Shown: one piece after another, positions 9,580 through 19,881 of the stretch
Position numbering within the stretch: the first letter of the stretch is position 1
Layout of the letters: each line of letters starts with the position of its first letter
Source: an uncultured Pelagibacteraceae bacterium
GTDB taxonomy: Bacteria > Pseudomonadota > Alphaproteobacteria > Pelagibacterales > AG-422-B15
Direction: 5' to 3'
Assembly: GCA_902524795.1 (NCBI GenBank)
Contig: CABZEU010000005.1
Coordinates: 1 to 64,000 of the forward strand
Length of the DNA: 64,000 nucleotides
Notes under the pieces: generated by a model
The model's input: only the letters and a program-made list of their open reading frames with translations
Database searches by the model: none
What the model was told of the DNA's origin: nothing
Program-made: the position numbers and the translations under genes

Positions 9580-10050
9580 ATGAACTCTGTAAATCTTAAC
9601 CTATATATCTCATTAATTACATTGATTATAGTTTTTATTCTCGAATATATTTTCAAATTAATTCCATGTGATATGTGCTTAGTCGAAAGATACCCTTACT
9701 ACGCCCTTATATTATTAAGCATCATCACAATGTATATAGTAAAAATAGAGAAAACAGGACTAAAAAAAATAATAGATTATTTATCTATCTTAACAATTTT
9801 ATTTGGTTTCATTTACACTCTAAGGCACGTTGGCGTTGAAAGAGGCTTTCTTAAACTAAGTACGGAATGCTCAGGTGCGCTGGTTAATACGTCAGATAAA
9901 TTGGCATTGCTTGCGGAACTTAATCAAGCTCCATTAGTAAGATGTGATGAAGCAACTTATTTATTTAACTTTATATCAATTGCGGAATCTAACTTGATTT
10001 TGATGACTTTTCTCTTATTTATAAATATATATTATTTGGTAAAAAAGTAA
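9580..10050 (+). CDS. dsbB: Disulfide bond formation protein B
   Basis: Four-TM protein with CDMCLVERYPYYALI plus a second cysteine pair (TEC...VRC). Confidence 0.85.
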   Translation: MNSVNLNLYISLITLIIVFILEYIFKLIPCDMCLVERYPYYALILLSIITMYIVKIEKTGLKKIIDYLSILTILFGFIYTLRHVGVERGFLKLSTECSGALVNTSDKLALLAELNQAPLVRCDEATYLFNFISIAESNLILMTFLLFINIYYLVKK

Positions 10051-10577
10051 TGAATGCAAAAAGAAAAATTTTGGAGAAAATTGTTAGAGTTGATCAAGCT
10101 GGTGAGGTAGGTGCCCAACAAATTTATGAAGGCCAAAAATTAGTATTCAAAACTTTAAAAAATAAAAAAGACTACGATCAAATTTCACGAATGGCAAATG
10201 AAGAAAAAGAGCATCTCGACTACTTTAATGAACTTGCAAAAAAAGAGTCTATAAAACCTACTAAATTATCAAACTTATTTGGCGTTGGTGCTTTTGCAAT
10301 GGGCATTGGTACTGCCCTTTTGGGTCGAAAAGCTGCATATGTTTGTACTGAGGCGGTAGAAGAAGTTATTGAAGCCCATTATCAAAAACAAATAGATGAA
10401 TTAGACGGTATTCACGATGATGTAAGAGAAAAAATAATTAAGTTCCAAGAAGATGAAGTAGACCATAAAAATACTGCCATTAATGAGGGTTCTCAACAAG
10501 CATTAGGCTATAGCATTTTGAGAAAAACAATTAACGAGACTACCAAGCTAGCAATCTTTATGGCAGAGAGATACTAG
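10050..10577 (+). CDS. coq7: 5-demethoxyubiquinone hydroxylase (Coq7)
   Basis: IVRVDQAGEVGAQQIYEGQ, NEEKEHLDYF, EAVEEVIEAHYQKQ, EDEVDHKNTA di-iron ligands. Confidence 0.95.
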   Translation: MNAKRKILEKIVRVDQAGEVGAQQIYEGQKLVFKTLKNKKDYDQISRMANEEKEHLDYFNELAKKESIKPTKLSNLFGVGAFAMGIGTALLGRKAAYVCTEAVEEVIEAHYQKQIDELDGIHDDVREKIIKFQEDEVDHKNTAINEGSQQALGYSILRKTINETTKLAIFMAERY

Positions 10578-11135
10578 TTATTTTTCTAGTTGTATATCCC
10601 AGTATAGAAAATCCATCCAACTTTCGTGAAGAAAATTTGGTGGGAATGATCTTCCACATTTGTCTAAATCAGCCATTGTTGGTATCTTCGGATAATTTTT
10701 CGGCTTCATGCCCGAGTGTTTGAGAAGTTTGCCTCCTTTTTTTACATTACACGTTGAACACGCAGTTACAATATTTTCCCATGTTGTTTCTCCCCCGTGC
10801 GCTCTTGGTAGTAAATGGTCGAATGTTAAATCTTTTTTCGAACCACAGTATTGGCAACTAAACTTATCTCTTAAAAAGACATTGAATCTTGAAAAAATAG
10901 GATTTCGAGTTGGCTTGATATAAGACTTTAAACTTATGACACTTGGCAAATACATCTGTATGCTTGGACTGCTAATTTCACGAGTATAATTAGAAACAAT
11001 ATTTACTCTACCTAAAATTACTGCTTTTACACTATCTTGCCAACACCAAAGGGATAGAGGATAATGACTTAATGGACGAAAGTCAGAATTCAACACTAGA
11101 GCAGGACATTTTTCTAATGGCACGCGAACAGTCAT
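10578..11135 (-). CDS. HNH endonuclease family protein
   Basis: FSCQYCGSKKDLTFDHLLPRAHGGETTWENIVTACSTCNVKKG. Start set to the internal ATG at 11135 (MTVRVPLEKCPALVLNSD). Confidence 0.9.
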   Translation of the reverse strand: MTVRVPLEKCPALVLNSDFRPLSHYPLSLWCWQDSVKAVILGRVNIVSNYTREISSPSIQMYLPSVISLKSYIKPTRNPIFSRFNVFLRDKFSCQYCGSKKDLTFDHLLPRAHGGETTWENIVTACSTCNVKKGGKLLKHSGMKPKNYPKIPTMADLDKCGRSFPPNFLHESWMDFLYWDIQLEK

Positions 11136-11188
11136 ATAAATATAATATATGCATATACACCTTAAATTCAAAAAAATTTTGTGTGAAA

Positions 11189-11842
11189 TTAATTTGAAAA
11201 TTTTTCAGTTATGAAATCTATAGCAATTGAAAGTCCGTCTTGGGCAATTGAATGTGGAGTATTTGGTGAAATGTGGGCTTTTACATCTAATCCAATACCC
11301 TTCAATTTTTTTTCAGCTTCAATTGTATCCTGGTAAGGCACCATTGGATCAGCATCGCCATGTATAAGATAAATGGGAGGCTTAGACTTTAACTCTTTAT
11401 CCAACAATTCTGGTGCAATTAATCTACCTGAAAATCCTACAATTGCCCTTATTGGCTTTGGTCTCCTTAGACCAACATGAAGGCTCATCATAGTTCCCTG
11501 ACTAAATCCAACAAGGGCTAAATTTTGATCAGTTAAATTGTAATGCTCAAGTTGCTCATCAATAAAATTATTAAGAGTATCGGCAGCGGTTAAAACACCT
11601 TTCCAGATTGTAGCAGGATCTCCCGATTGAAAATCAAACCACTGATAACCCATAGGATTCATGCCGCATTTCTCTGGTGCATTAGGAGATAAGAAAACTG
11701 CATCTGGAAGCGTTGGCTGAAAATAATTGGCTAAGCTAATTAAATCATTTCCATCTGCACCATATCCATGACAAAAAATTACAATTTTTTTTGGGTTCTG
11801 TGAGTTAACAGCTTCAATAACGGGTCCATTAAGAATTGACAC
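11189..11842 (-). CDS. Alpha/beta hydrolase (phospholipase/carboxylesterase)
   Basis: IFCHGYGADGNDLI, LVGFSQGTMMSLHVGLRRP (GFSQG nucleophile elbow), HGDADPMVP, NTPHSI. Confidence 0.9.
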   Translation of the reverse strand: MSILNGPVIEAVNSQNPKKIVIFCHGYGADGNDLISLANYFQPTLPDAVFLSPNAPEKCGMNPMGYQWFDFQSGDPATIWKGVLTAADTLNNFIDEQLEHYNLTDQNLALVGFSQGTMMSLHVGLRRPKPIRAIVGFSGRLIAPELLDKELKSKPPIYLIHGDADPMVPYQDTIEAEKKLKGIGLDVKAHISPNTPHSIAQDGLSIAIDFITEKFSN

Positions 11843-13797
11843 TAGGAAACTCTTTTCTCAACAATTCCAACAATATCACTCATAATATCTTTGAGCTGAT
11901 AGTTTTTTGGAGTGTATACTGCCTCTACACCATTGTTGATTAATAGTTTTTCATCCTCAGTCGGAATGATACCTCCAACGATTACTGGTATATCGTCTAT
12001 TTTGTTTTTTTTCATTTCATTCATAATTTCCCCAACAAGTTGTACATGTGACCCAGAAAGAATAGAGAGACCGATAATATGAACATCTTCTTCAACTGAT
12101 GACTTCACTATTTGTTCAGGTGTCAGCCTGATTCCCTCGTATAAAACATCCATACCACAATCACTAGCACTAACAGCTATTTGTTCAGCGCCACTTGAGT
12201 GACCATCGAGACCTGGCTTGCCTACAAGAAACTTAATACGTCTGCCTATTTTATCTGATATATTTTCAACTCTTTTCCTAATTGCACTATAGTCATCATT
12301 GTTAGTTGGCTGAATATTGCTTATGCCTGTTGGTGCTTTAAATTCTCCAAACACATCCCTTAATACAGCTGACCATTCACCTGTTGTAACTCCAGCTTTT
12401 GCAGCAGCTATAGATGGTTCCATCAAATTGCTTCCATTATTTGCTGCATCAATCAAATCTTTTAATGCTTTATCTACAACCCCTTGGTCTCTATTTTTTC
12501 TCCATTGTTGAATAGCATTCACTTGTTCACTCTCAATTTTGGGATCTATTGTCTCTATTCCTCCATCAGAAGAAGTTAGAGGTGACTCTTCAGTTTCTAC
12601 AAAGTCATTCACACCAACAACAATTTGTTCTTTGCTGTTTATTTTTCTTAATCGTTCTTTTTGTGAGTTAACAAGTTCTTGTTTCAAATAACCACTTTCA
12701 ACTGCCTTAACAGCGCCTCCTATAGATAATATATGATTAAATTCCTCATACGCTGCTTCTTCAAGTTCTCTGACTTTTTCATCTATAACTTTTGAGCCAT
12801 TAAATATATCTTCAAAATGAAGTAAATCAGTTTCAAAAGCAACAATTTGCTGGAGCCTTAGAGACCACTGCTGATCCCACGGTCTTGGTAAACCCATTGC
12901 TTCATTCCATGCAGGTAATTGCACAGCCCTTGCTCTTGCATCTTTTGACAAAACAACCCCGAGCATTTCAATCAAAATTCTATAAACATTATTTTCTGGT
13001 TGCTGCTCTGTTAACCCAAGACTGTTTACTTGCATGCCATATCTAAATCTTCTATTTTTTGCGTCTTTCACTTTATATCGTTCTTTCGTAATTCGATCCC
13101 ATAAAGAAACGAACGCTCTCATTTTACACATTTCAGTGATAAACTTGATTCCAGAATTAACAAAAAAACTTATTCTACCAACAACGTTCTCAAATTCTTC
13201 CTCTGTTAATGTTTTTGAAGACTGCACTTTATCAAGATATGCCACTGCAATTGAGAGTCCAAAAGCAAGTTCCTGTTCAGGTGTTGCTCCAACTTCAACT
13301 AGGTGATAAGGGCAAACATTAATTGGATTCCAATTAGGCATTTCTTTGAATGTAAAAGTAATAACATCTGAAATAATTCTTAAGCTAGGGTCTGGAGGTA
13401 AAATGTAAGTTCCTCTCGATAAATATTCTTTTAGGACATCATTTTGAGTTGTACCTCTAAGACTGCTTCGGTCAATACCTTGTTCATCAGCTACTGCGAT
13501 ATACAAACTGAGCAGCCACGCCGCAGTCGCATTGATGGTCATTGAAGTGTTCATTTTATCTAAAGGAATTTGATTGAACAAAGACCTCATATCTCCAATA
13601 TGAGAAATTGGAACTCCTACCTTGCCTACTTCACCTTTTGATAATATGTGATCGCTATCGTAGCCAGTTTGAGTTGGCAGATCAAAAGCCACTGATATAC
13701 CGGTTTGACCCTTGGAAAGGTTCTTAAGATACAGTTCATTTGACTTTTTGGCAGACGAATGTCCTGCATAAGTTCGTATAAGCCAAGGTTTATCCAT
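11842..13797 (-). CDS. ecm: Ethylmalonyl-CoA mutase (MeaA-type methylmalonyl-CoA mutase family)
   Basis: RTYAGHSSAKKSNELYLKNLSKGQTGISVAFDLPTQTGYDSD; C-terminal B12 domain with DGHSSGAEQIAVSASDCGMDVLYEG; adjacent to ccr and mcd. Confidence 0.9.
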   Translation of the reverse strand: MDKPWLIRTYAGHSSAKKSNELYLKNLSKGQTGISVAFDLPTQTGYDSDHILSKGEVGKVGVPISHIGDMRSLFNQIPLDKMNTSMTINATAAWLLSLYIAVADEQGIDRSSLRGTTQNDVLKEYLSRGTYILPPDPSLRIISDVITFTFKEMPNWNPINVCPYHLVEVGATPEQELAFGLSIAVAYLDKVQSSKTLTEEEFENVVGRISFFVNSGIKFITEMCKMRAFVSLWDRITKERYKVKDAKNRRFRYGMQVNSLGLTEQQPENNVYRILIEMLGVVLSKDARARAVQLPAWNEAMGLPRPWDQQWSLRLQQIVAFETDLLHFEDIFNGSKVIDEKVRELEEAAYEEFNHILSIGGAVKAVESGYLKQELVNSQKERLRKINSKEQIVVGVNDFVETEESPLTSSDGGIETIDPKIESEQVNAIQQWRKNRDQGVVDKALKDLIDAANNGSNLMEPSIAAAKAGVTTGEWSAVLRDVFGEFKAPTGISNIQPTNNDDYSAIRKRVENISDKIGRRIKFLVGKPGLDGHSSGAEQIAVSASDCGMDVLYEGIRLTPEQIVKSSVEEDVHIIGLSILSGSHVQLVGEIMNEMKKNKIDDIPVIVGGIIPTEDEKLLINNGVEAVYTPKNYQLKDIMSDIVGIVEKRVS

Positions 13798-13931
13798 TGT
13801 TTTTTAACGTTTTTTTTGTGAATAATTAAATCGTTTTCACTAAAATGTATATACTAATCTATTTTAAATGGCTATAAACCTAGAAAAAAGAAACAACAGA
13901 TTTATATAATTGACACTACAGGAGCTAATTT

Positions 13932-15167
13932 ATGACGACTGAAGAAAAAGATATTTATGCAATCGGTGAAGTCCCACCTCTTGGATATGTCCCAAAAAAA
14001 ATGCACGCTTGGGTTATTAGAAGAGATCGTCACGGCAATCCCATGAAATCATTTCAGGAGGAAGAATTTGATATACCTGAAGTTGGCTCCAACGATGTTT
14101 TAATTTTTGTGATGGCTGCTGGTGTTAATTATAATGGAGTTTGGGCTGGTCTTGGTAAACCTGTATCTACTTTAGATATGACGAAAAAAGATTATCACAT
14201 TGCAGGTTCAGATTGTTCTGGAATAGTTTGGAAAGTTGGCTCTGGAGTTAAAAAGTGGAAAGTTGGTGATGAAGTAATCATCCATGGAATGCAATGGGAT
14301 CACGAAGATGCTGAAGTTAATGGCGGTGAACCAATGGTTTCAAAAACAAATAAGGTGTTTGGTTACGAAACTGCTGACGGAACTTTTGCACAATTTACAT
14401 CTGTTCAAGCCCATCAAGTCTTACGTAAACCACCAAATCTTTCTTGGGAAGAAAGTGGTTGTTACATGTTAACGCTTGCGACAGCGTACAGAATGCTTTT
14501 TGGTCATGCGCCCAATGAATTAAAACCTGGTGATTTTGTTTTAATATGGGGAGCGTCAGGTGGTCTCGGAAGTATGGCGGTCCAACTTGCAAAGATTGTT
14601 GGGGCCAAGCCTATTGGTATCATCTCAGACAACTCAAAAATAGATTATGTAAAAAGTCTTGGAGCTGTGGGAGTGCTCAACAGAAAAGACTTCAACTGTT
14701 GGGGTGAACACCCGGATATTGATGATGCTGAAACATATGGAAACTATATGAAAGAAGTTAGAAAGTTTGGTAAAGCATTATGGGAATTCACAGGAAAGGG
14801 AAACAATGTAGATATGGTCTTTGAACATCCAGGAGAAACAACAGTTCCTGTATCTTGCTTTGTTGTAAAGCCTGGTGGAATGGTTGTTATTTGTGCGGGT
14901 ACAACAGGCTACAATTTAACTTTAGATGCAAGATATCTATGGATGCAAAGTAAAAGGCTTCAGGGCTCACACTTTGGAAATTCAAAGCAAGCTAATGCAG
15001 CAAACGAGCTTGTTATTGATGGTACTTTAGATCCTTGTATGTCTGAATTATTTGCATGGAAAAACATTCCTGATGCACATGAAAAAATGCTCAACAACGA
15101 ACATAAAGGTGGCAACATGTCTGTTCTTGTCGGTGCGGCAAAAGAAGGTCAAAAGTCTCTCAACTAA
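13932..15167 (+). CDS. ccr: Crotonyl-CoA carboxylase/reductase
   Basis: MDR-family enzyme with characteristic IYAIGEVPPLGYVPKKMHAWVIRRDRHGNP, AGSDCSGIVWKVG, WGASGGLGSMAVQLAK. Confidence 0.96.
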   Translation: MTTEEKDIYAIGEVPPLGYVPKKMHAWVIRRDRHGNPMKSFQEEEFDIPEVGSNDVLIFVMAAGVNYNGVWAGLGKPVSTLDMTKKDYHIAGSDCSGIVWKVGSGVKKWKVGDEVIIHGMQWDHEDAEVNGGEPMVSKTNKVFGYETADGTFAQFTSVQAHQVLRKPPNLSWEESGCYMLTLATAYRMLFGHAPNELKPGDFVLIWGASGGLGSMAVQLAKIVGAKPIGIISDNSKIDYVKSLGAVGVLNRKDFNCWGEHPDIDDAETYGNYMKEVRKFGKALWEFTGKGNNVDMVFEHPGETTVPVSCFVVKPGGMVVICAGTTGYNLTLDARYLWMQSKRLQGSHFGNSKQANAANELVIDGTLDPCMSELFAWKNIPDAHEKMLNNEHKGGNMSVLVGAAKEGQKSLN

Positions 15168-15177
15168 TTATAACACT

Positions 15178-16833
15178 ATGAACCAATTAATTTTAAAATG
15201 CCAAAAAGCTCTTATTACTGTCAATAAGTATTATGATGCTGCCTTACAGCATGTTAGAGGTGAACTTATAGTTGATGGTAAATTATCAAGAGACAATCTT
15301 GATAAAGAGCAGCATGCAGCTCATGGACTTTCGTGGATTGCAGCTTACAGAGCAACTCTAAAGGAAATGGTAAACTGGGCAGAAAATTTAGATAAGGACT
15401 CTGCTTTTAATGAGACAGAGCAACTTATGCTTCAGATCATATTCTCAGAATATTGTGCGCAGATAAAATCAGGTATTCCAATGTCACAACTTGAGTATGT
15501 GCGGCCACAAGACCTGGGTCTTAAAAATGGTTTATTTCAGGAGAACGGTACTGAGGAGTTTAATGACTTAATTCTCAATGGTAACAGTACTGATGACAGA
15601 ATGAAGCTTGCACAATTATTAAAGGATGGATTTAGCAGTAAAAACTTTGGAAACAGTAATCTTGATGAGACTACATCTATTATCAGAGATCAGTTTAGAA
15701 AATTTGTTGAGGATGATGTCACACCACATGCTCACGAATGGCATTTAAAAGATGATTTAATACCAATGCAAATCATTGAGAAGATGTCTGAGATGGGAGT
15801 TTTTGGTCTCACGATCCCTGAGGAATATGGTGGTTTAGGAATGTCCCGTTTTGTAGACTGTGTTGTGACTGAAGAGCTCGCTCGAGGCTATATTGGCATT
15901 GGATCATTGGGAACACGAGGTGATATTGCTGCTGAATTATTAATAACAGGTGGAACTGAAGATCAAAAATTAAAATTTCTTCCTAAAATTGCTTCAGGTG
16001 AAACTTTGCCATGTGCAGTACTCACGGAACCTCATTCAGGTTCTGATATGGGATCTTTCAAGACAAGAGCAGTAGCAAATGGTGAACATTACATAATTAC
16101 TGGAAATAAAACTTGGGTAACACATGGCGCGCGCAGTGATGTGATGATGCTCCTTGCTAGGACTAATCCTGACGAAAAAGGTTACAAAGGTTTGTCGATG
16201 TTTTTAGCAGAAAAACAAAGGGGTGATGATGATAATATGTTTCCTGATGATGGCATTAGTGGTGGGGAAATTGAGGTCTTGGGCTATAGAGGAATGAAAG
16301 AGTATGAAATGGCATTTGATGGATTTAAAGTAAAGAAAGAAAATCTATTAGGTGAAGAAGAAGGTAATGGATTTAAACAGATGATGGAAACTTTTGAATC
16401 AGCAAGAATTCAAACTGCAGCAAGAGCTTTGGGTGTTGCGCAATCGGCATTTGAAACATCCATGCAATACGCTATTGATAGATTGAATGTTACCGGACAA
16501 TCTCTGTATGATAAGCCAAGAAATGCCTCTAAAATTGTATCAATGGCAACTGAAATAATGGCTGCACGACAGTTGACTTATTATGCTGCAAGGGAAAAAG
16601 ATAAAGGTCACAGATGTGATCTTGAAGCAGGTATGGCTAAAATGCTTGCCGCAAGAGTTGCCTGGGCATGTGCTGATAATGGCTTACAAATACATGGGGG
16701 TAATGGATTTGCTCTTGAATACCCTATCAGTAGAATACTATGTGACTCAAGAATACTGAATATTTTTGAAGGCACTGCAGAGATACAGGCAGACATTGTC
16801 ACGCGAAGATTAGTGTCAACCAATCCATCATAA
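15178..16833 (+). CDS. mcd: (2S)-methylsuccinyl-CoA dehydrogenase (acyl-CoA dehydrogenase family)
   Basis: N-terminal extension plus ACAD fold (GLTIPEEYGGLGMSRFVD, LTEPHSGSDMGSF, QIHGGNGFALEYPISRILCDSRILNIFEGTAEIQADI); directly after ccr. Start chosen at ATG 15178. Confidence 0.88.
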   Translation: MNQLILKCQKALITVNKYYDAALQHVRGELIVDGKLSRDNLDKEQHAAHGLSWIAAYRATLKEMVNWAENLDKDSAFNETEQLMLQIIFSEYCAQIKSGIPMSQLEYVRPQDLGLKNGLFQENGTEEFNDLILNGNSTDDRMKLAQLLKDGFSSKNFGNSNLDETTSIIRDQFRKFVEDDVTPHAHEWHLKDDLIPMQIIEKMSEMGVFGLTIPEEYGGLGMSRFVDCVVTEELARGYIGIGSLGTRGDIAAELLITGGTEDQKLKFLPKIASGETLPCAVLTEPHSGSDMGSFKTRAVANGEHYIITGNKTWVTHGARSDVMMLLARTNPDEKGYKGLSMFLAEKQRGDDDNMFPDDGISGGEIEVLGYRGMKEYEMAFDGFKVKKENLLGEEEGNGFKQMMETFESARIQTAARALGVAQSAFETSMQYAIDRLNVTGQSLYDKPRNASKIVSMATEIMAARQLTYYAAREKDKGHRCDLEAGMAKMLAARVAWACADNGLQIHGGNGFALEYPISRILCDSRILNIFEGTAEIQADIVTRRLVSTNPS

Positions 16834-16834
16834 G

Positions 16835-17038
16835 ATGCCAGGATTTTTATACTATTTATTAATACCCATTTCTTTGTTGGCAGTACTAGCTGTATTGGGT
16901 ACAGGGATATATGCTATGTTTAAGGGTGGAGACTTCAACAAAAAATACGCGAATAAATTGATGAGATTAAGGATTACACTTCAGTTTGTCGCTATTGTTA
17001 TTATCATGAGCGCGTTGTACTTTTCTACTAATAGTTAA
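16835..17038 (+). CDS. Twin transmembrane protein (HIG1-domain-like)
   Basis: 67 aa with two TM segments separated by GDFNKKYANKLMRLRITLQ; position directly before the cobalamin adenosyltransferase. Confidence 0.8.
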   Translation: MPGFLYYLLIPISLLAVLAVLGTGIYAMFKGGDFNKKYANKLMRLRITLQFVAIVIIMSALYFSTNS

Positions 17039-17601
17039 TGGTAAAACTCAATAAAATTTATACTAAAGCAGGAGATAAAGGTAAGACTGGCTTAGTAAAT
17101 GGTAAACGAATTTTTAAAGATAACATTCGCATTAAAGCTTACGGAACAGTAGATGAGCTGAATTCGATACTTGGTATTGTCAATCTTTATACTAAAGCAA
17201 GTATAAAAAAAATAACTTCAGAAATTCAAAATGATCTTTTTGACTTAGGAGCAGATCTTGCAACACCTGTAGAAGCAAAACCTAAGTATAAGCCGCTTCG
17301 AATTACTAGTAATCAGGTTGAACGAATAGAAAAAGTTATTGATAAATATAATAAAAAGTTAAAGCCCCTCAGTTCCTTTGTTTTGCCTGGAGGGAGTAAA
17401 GCTGCGTCATTTTTTCACAATGCCAGAACTGTTGCAAGAAGAGCAGAAACACTCATTGTATCTTTATCAAAAAAAGAAAAAATTAATGAACAAGCACTTA
17501 AATATATCAATCGTTTATCAGATTTATTTTTTGTATTGTCTCGTGTAGAAAATGATAACGGAAAAAAAGATATTCTTTGGAAGCCTGGTAAGAATGTATA
17601 A
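17038..17601 (+). CDS. Cob(I)yrinic acid a,c-diamide adenosyltransferase, PduO-type
   Basis: IYTKAGDKGKTGLVNGKR, GTVDELNSILG, FVLPGGSKAASFFHNARTVARRAE. Confidence 0.95.
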   Translation: MVKLNKIYTKAGDKGKTGLVNGKRIFKDNIRIKAYGTVDELNSILGIVNLYTKASIKKITSEIQNDLFDLGADLATPVEAKPKYKPLRITSNQVERIEKVIDKYNKKLKPLSSFVLPGGSKAASFFHNARTVARRAETLIVSLSKKEKINEQALKYINRLSDLFFVLSRVENDNGKKDILWKPGKNV

Positions 17602-17640
17602 ATATGTTTACTCAAATTAAAAAGGTATTATAAAACAGTT

Positions 17641-18390
17641 ATGAAAATTTTAGTTCCCGTAAAACGAGTTATCGATCCGTATGTAAATATTAGAGTTAAA
17701 TCTGACGAAACTGATGTCGAAACTGAGAACGTAAAAATGTCAATGAATCCCTTCTGCGAAATTGCAGTTGAGGAAGCTATTAGATTGAAGGAAGCTGGGA
17801 AAGCTGAAGAAATAATTGCTGTTTCAATTGGAAATCAGTCTTGTCAAGAAACTATAAGGACAGCACTAGCCATGGGTGCAGATAGAGGAATACATGTTTT
17901 AACTGAAGAAAAAATTGAGCCTATATCAATCGCAAAAATTTTATCTAAGATTTGTGAACAAGAGTCTCCAGGACTAGTTATCTCTGGTAAGCAAGCAATT
18001 GATGGTGACAATAACCAGACGGGACAAATGTTAGCAGCACTAACTGATATGCCTCAAGGTACGTTTGCATCAAAAATTGAAATTGACTCAGATAAGGTTA
18101 AAGTTACTCGAGAAATTGACGGTGGCTTACAAACAGTAAGCCTAAACATGCCGGCTATTATCACAACCGACTTAAGATTAAATGAGCCTCGATATGCTTC
18201 ACTTCCAAATATAATGAAAGCAAAGAAAAAACCTATTGATCAAAAATCACCAGAGGATTACGGCATTGATGTCACCCCTAGAGTGAATGTGCTAAAAGTT
18301 ATAGAGCCTCCAAAGAGAGAAGCGGGCATTAAAGTAGAAAATATTTCTGAATTAGTTGAAAAACTTAAAAACGAGGCAGGTGTTATATGA
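17641..18390 (+). CDS. etfB: Electron transfer flavoprotein subunit beta
   Basis: [41 protein letters not shown]. Confidence 0.97.
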   Translation: MKILVPVKRVIDPYVNIRVKSDETDVETENVKMSMNPFCEIAVEEAIRLKEAGKAEEIIAVSIGNQSCQETIRTALAMGADRGIHVLTEEKIEPISIAKILSKICEQESPGLVISGKQAIDGDNNQTGQMLAALTDMPQGTFASKIEIDSDKVKVTREIDGGLQTVSLNMPAIITTDLRLNEPRYASLPNIMKAKKKPIDQKSPEDYGIDVTPRVNVLKVIEPPKREAGIKVENISELVEKLKNEAGVI

Positions 18391-19316
18391 CAACATTATT
18401 TTTTATTGAACATGCAAATGGACAAGTAAGTGACCAAAGTTTAAAGGCAATCTCAGCTACGTCCCAAATAGATGGTGATGTTCACGGGCTAATTGTGGGA
18501 TCAGATATAGACTCTGTCGTTGCTGAAGCTTCTAAAATAGAGGGACTAAGTAAGCTAATGCATGTAGATGACGATAGCTTTAATAACATACTGGCAGAAA
18601 ATCTAACCCAATTAATACTAAATGTATCTGGAGATTATGAATACTTTTTAGCTGCGGCTACCACGACTGGAAAAAATGTTATGCCTAGACTTGCAGCAAA
18701 ATTAGATGTCTCTCAGATCTCTGAAATCATTGCAATTGAAGGACCCGATACTTTCATTAGAACAATTTATGCTGGTAATGCTATCGCTACAGTTCAAACT
18801 AGTGATCCAAAAAAGGTTCTAACTGTGAGGCCTACTGCTTTTAAATCAGCGGCTATGGGATCCTCCGGTTGTGAGATAACAAAAATAAATGCTGAAAATA
18901 TGCCATCGATTTCTGAATTCATAGGAGAAGAGTTAACTAAATCGGATAGACCAGAACTAACCTCTGCGAAAACTATTATTTCTGGTGGACGTGGAATGCA
19001 AAATGGCGAAAACTTTGAACTCTTAGACAAAGTAGCTGAAAAACTTGGAGCTGCCGTAGGGGCTTCAAGAGCTGCAGTGGATGCAGGCTTTGTTCCAAAT
19101 GATTATCAAGTTGGACAAACTGGAAAAGTAGTGGCCCCTGAATTATATATTGCCGTGGGAATATCAGGAGCAATCCAGCATCTTGCTGGTATGAAAGATT
19201 CAAAGGTGATAGTTGCAATCAACAAAGATGAAGAAGCTCCAATTTTTGATGTCGCTGATTACGGATTAGTAGCTGACTTGTTTCAGGTGTTGCCAGAATT
19301 AGAACAAGCTCTTTAA
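18387..19316 (+). CDS. etfA: Electron transfer flavoprotein subunit alpha
   Basis: [63 protein letters not shown]. Confidence 0.97.
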   Translation: MTTLFFIEHANGQVSDQSLKAISATSQIDGDVHGLIVGSDIDSVVAEASKIEGLSKLMHVDDDSFNNILAENLTQLILNVSGDYEYFLAAATTTGKNVMPRLAAKLDVSQISEIIAIEGPDTFIRTIYAGNAIATVQTSDPKKVLTVRPTAFKSAAMGSSGCEITKINAENMPSISEFIGEELTKSDRPELTSAKTIISGGRGMQNGENFELLDKVAEKLGAAVGASRAAVDAGFVPNDYQVGQTGKVVAPELYIAVGISGAIQHLAGMKDSKVIVAINKDEEAPIFDVADYGLVADLFQVLPELEQAL

Positions 19317-19853
19317 TTAGTTTAACGTTTCTCGAATAAAGTTTACAAAGTAGTCACTGTCCCATTCAGCTGGACCAATTAACTTAGCAATCTCATTACC
19401 ATTCTGGTTAATAAAAATAGAGTGAGGTAACCCAGCCGCCCTTGCCTCTCTTGGGATATTGTTCTTATCATCAAAATAAATATCTAATTCTTCAATCTTA
19501 TATTCTTTAAAAAAATTGATTGAATTTTTTTTTGGTCCTCGATCTAAACTAATTGGGAGGATTTGAAAAAGATCTTTATCAAATTTTTTTTGCAATCTAT
19601 CTAAAGAAGGCATTTCTTCTTTGCAAGGTTCACACCATGTTGCCCAAAGATTAACTAAAATTAGTTTTCCCTCAAAATTTTTCAGATCCAATTCAGTACT
19701 ATTTATATCTTGAAATTTACTGGAAAAACCTTGCTTTTCATAAATGATAAGTTCATTAGCACTTAAGTATGAATTATATAAACTGTTGCAAAACAAGAGA
19801 ATTATGGCATATACCATCAAAATTAATCCGAACCAAAAGTTTTTAAGCAACAT
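19317..19853 (-). CDS. TlpA-family thiol:disulfide redox protein
   Basis: N-terminal TM anchor; LVNLWATWCEPCKEEMPSLDRL thioredoxin motif. Confidence 0.9.
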   Translation of the reverse strand: MLLKNFWFGLILMVYAIILLFCNSLYNSYLSANELIIYEKQGFSSKFQDINSTELDLKNFEGKLILVNLWATWCEPCKEEMPSLDRLQKKFDKDLFQILPISLDRGPKKNSINFFKEYKIEELDIYFDDKNNIPREARAAGLPHSIFINQNGNEIAKLIGPAEWDSDYFVNFIRETLN

Positions 19854-19881
19854 AAATTGGAAAGTATAATCTTAAAGTAAA

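Noticed and set aside
15052-15177. 126-bp N-terminal extension of mcd overlapping ccr
   Set aside because: Sequence (MHGKTFLMHMKKCSTTN...) is the out-of-frame reading of the ccr C-terminus; ATG 15178 follows the ccr stop.
18976-19218. Antisense ORFs opposite conserved genes (for example 3911-4102, 18794-19218, 30669-31142, 54157-54492, 58995-59300)
   Set aside because: They are mirror frames of strongly conserved coding sequences and their translations show no recognisable domain.
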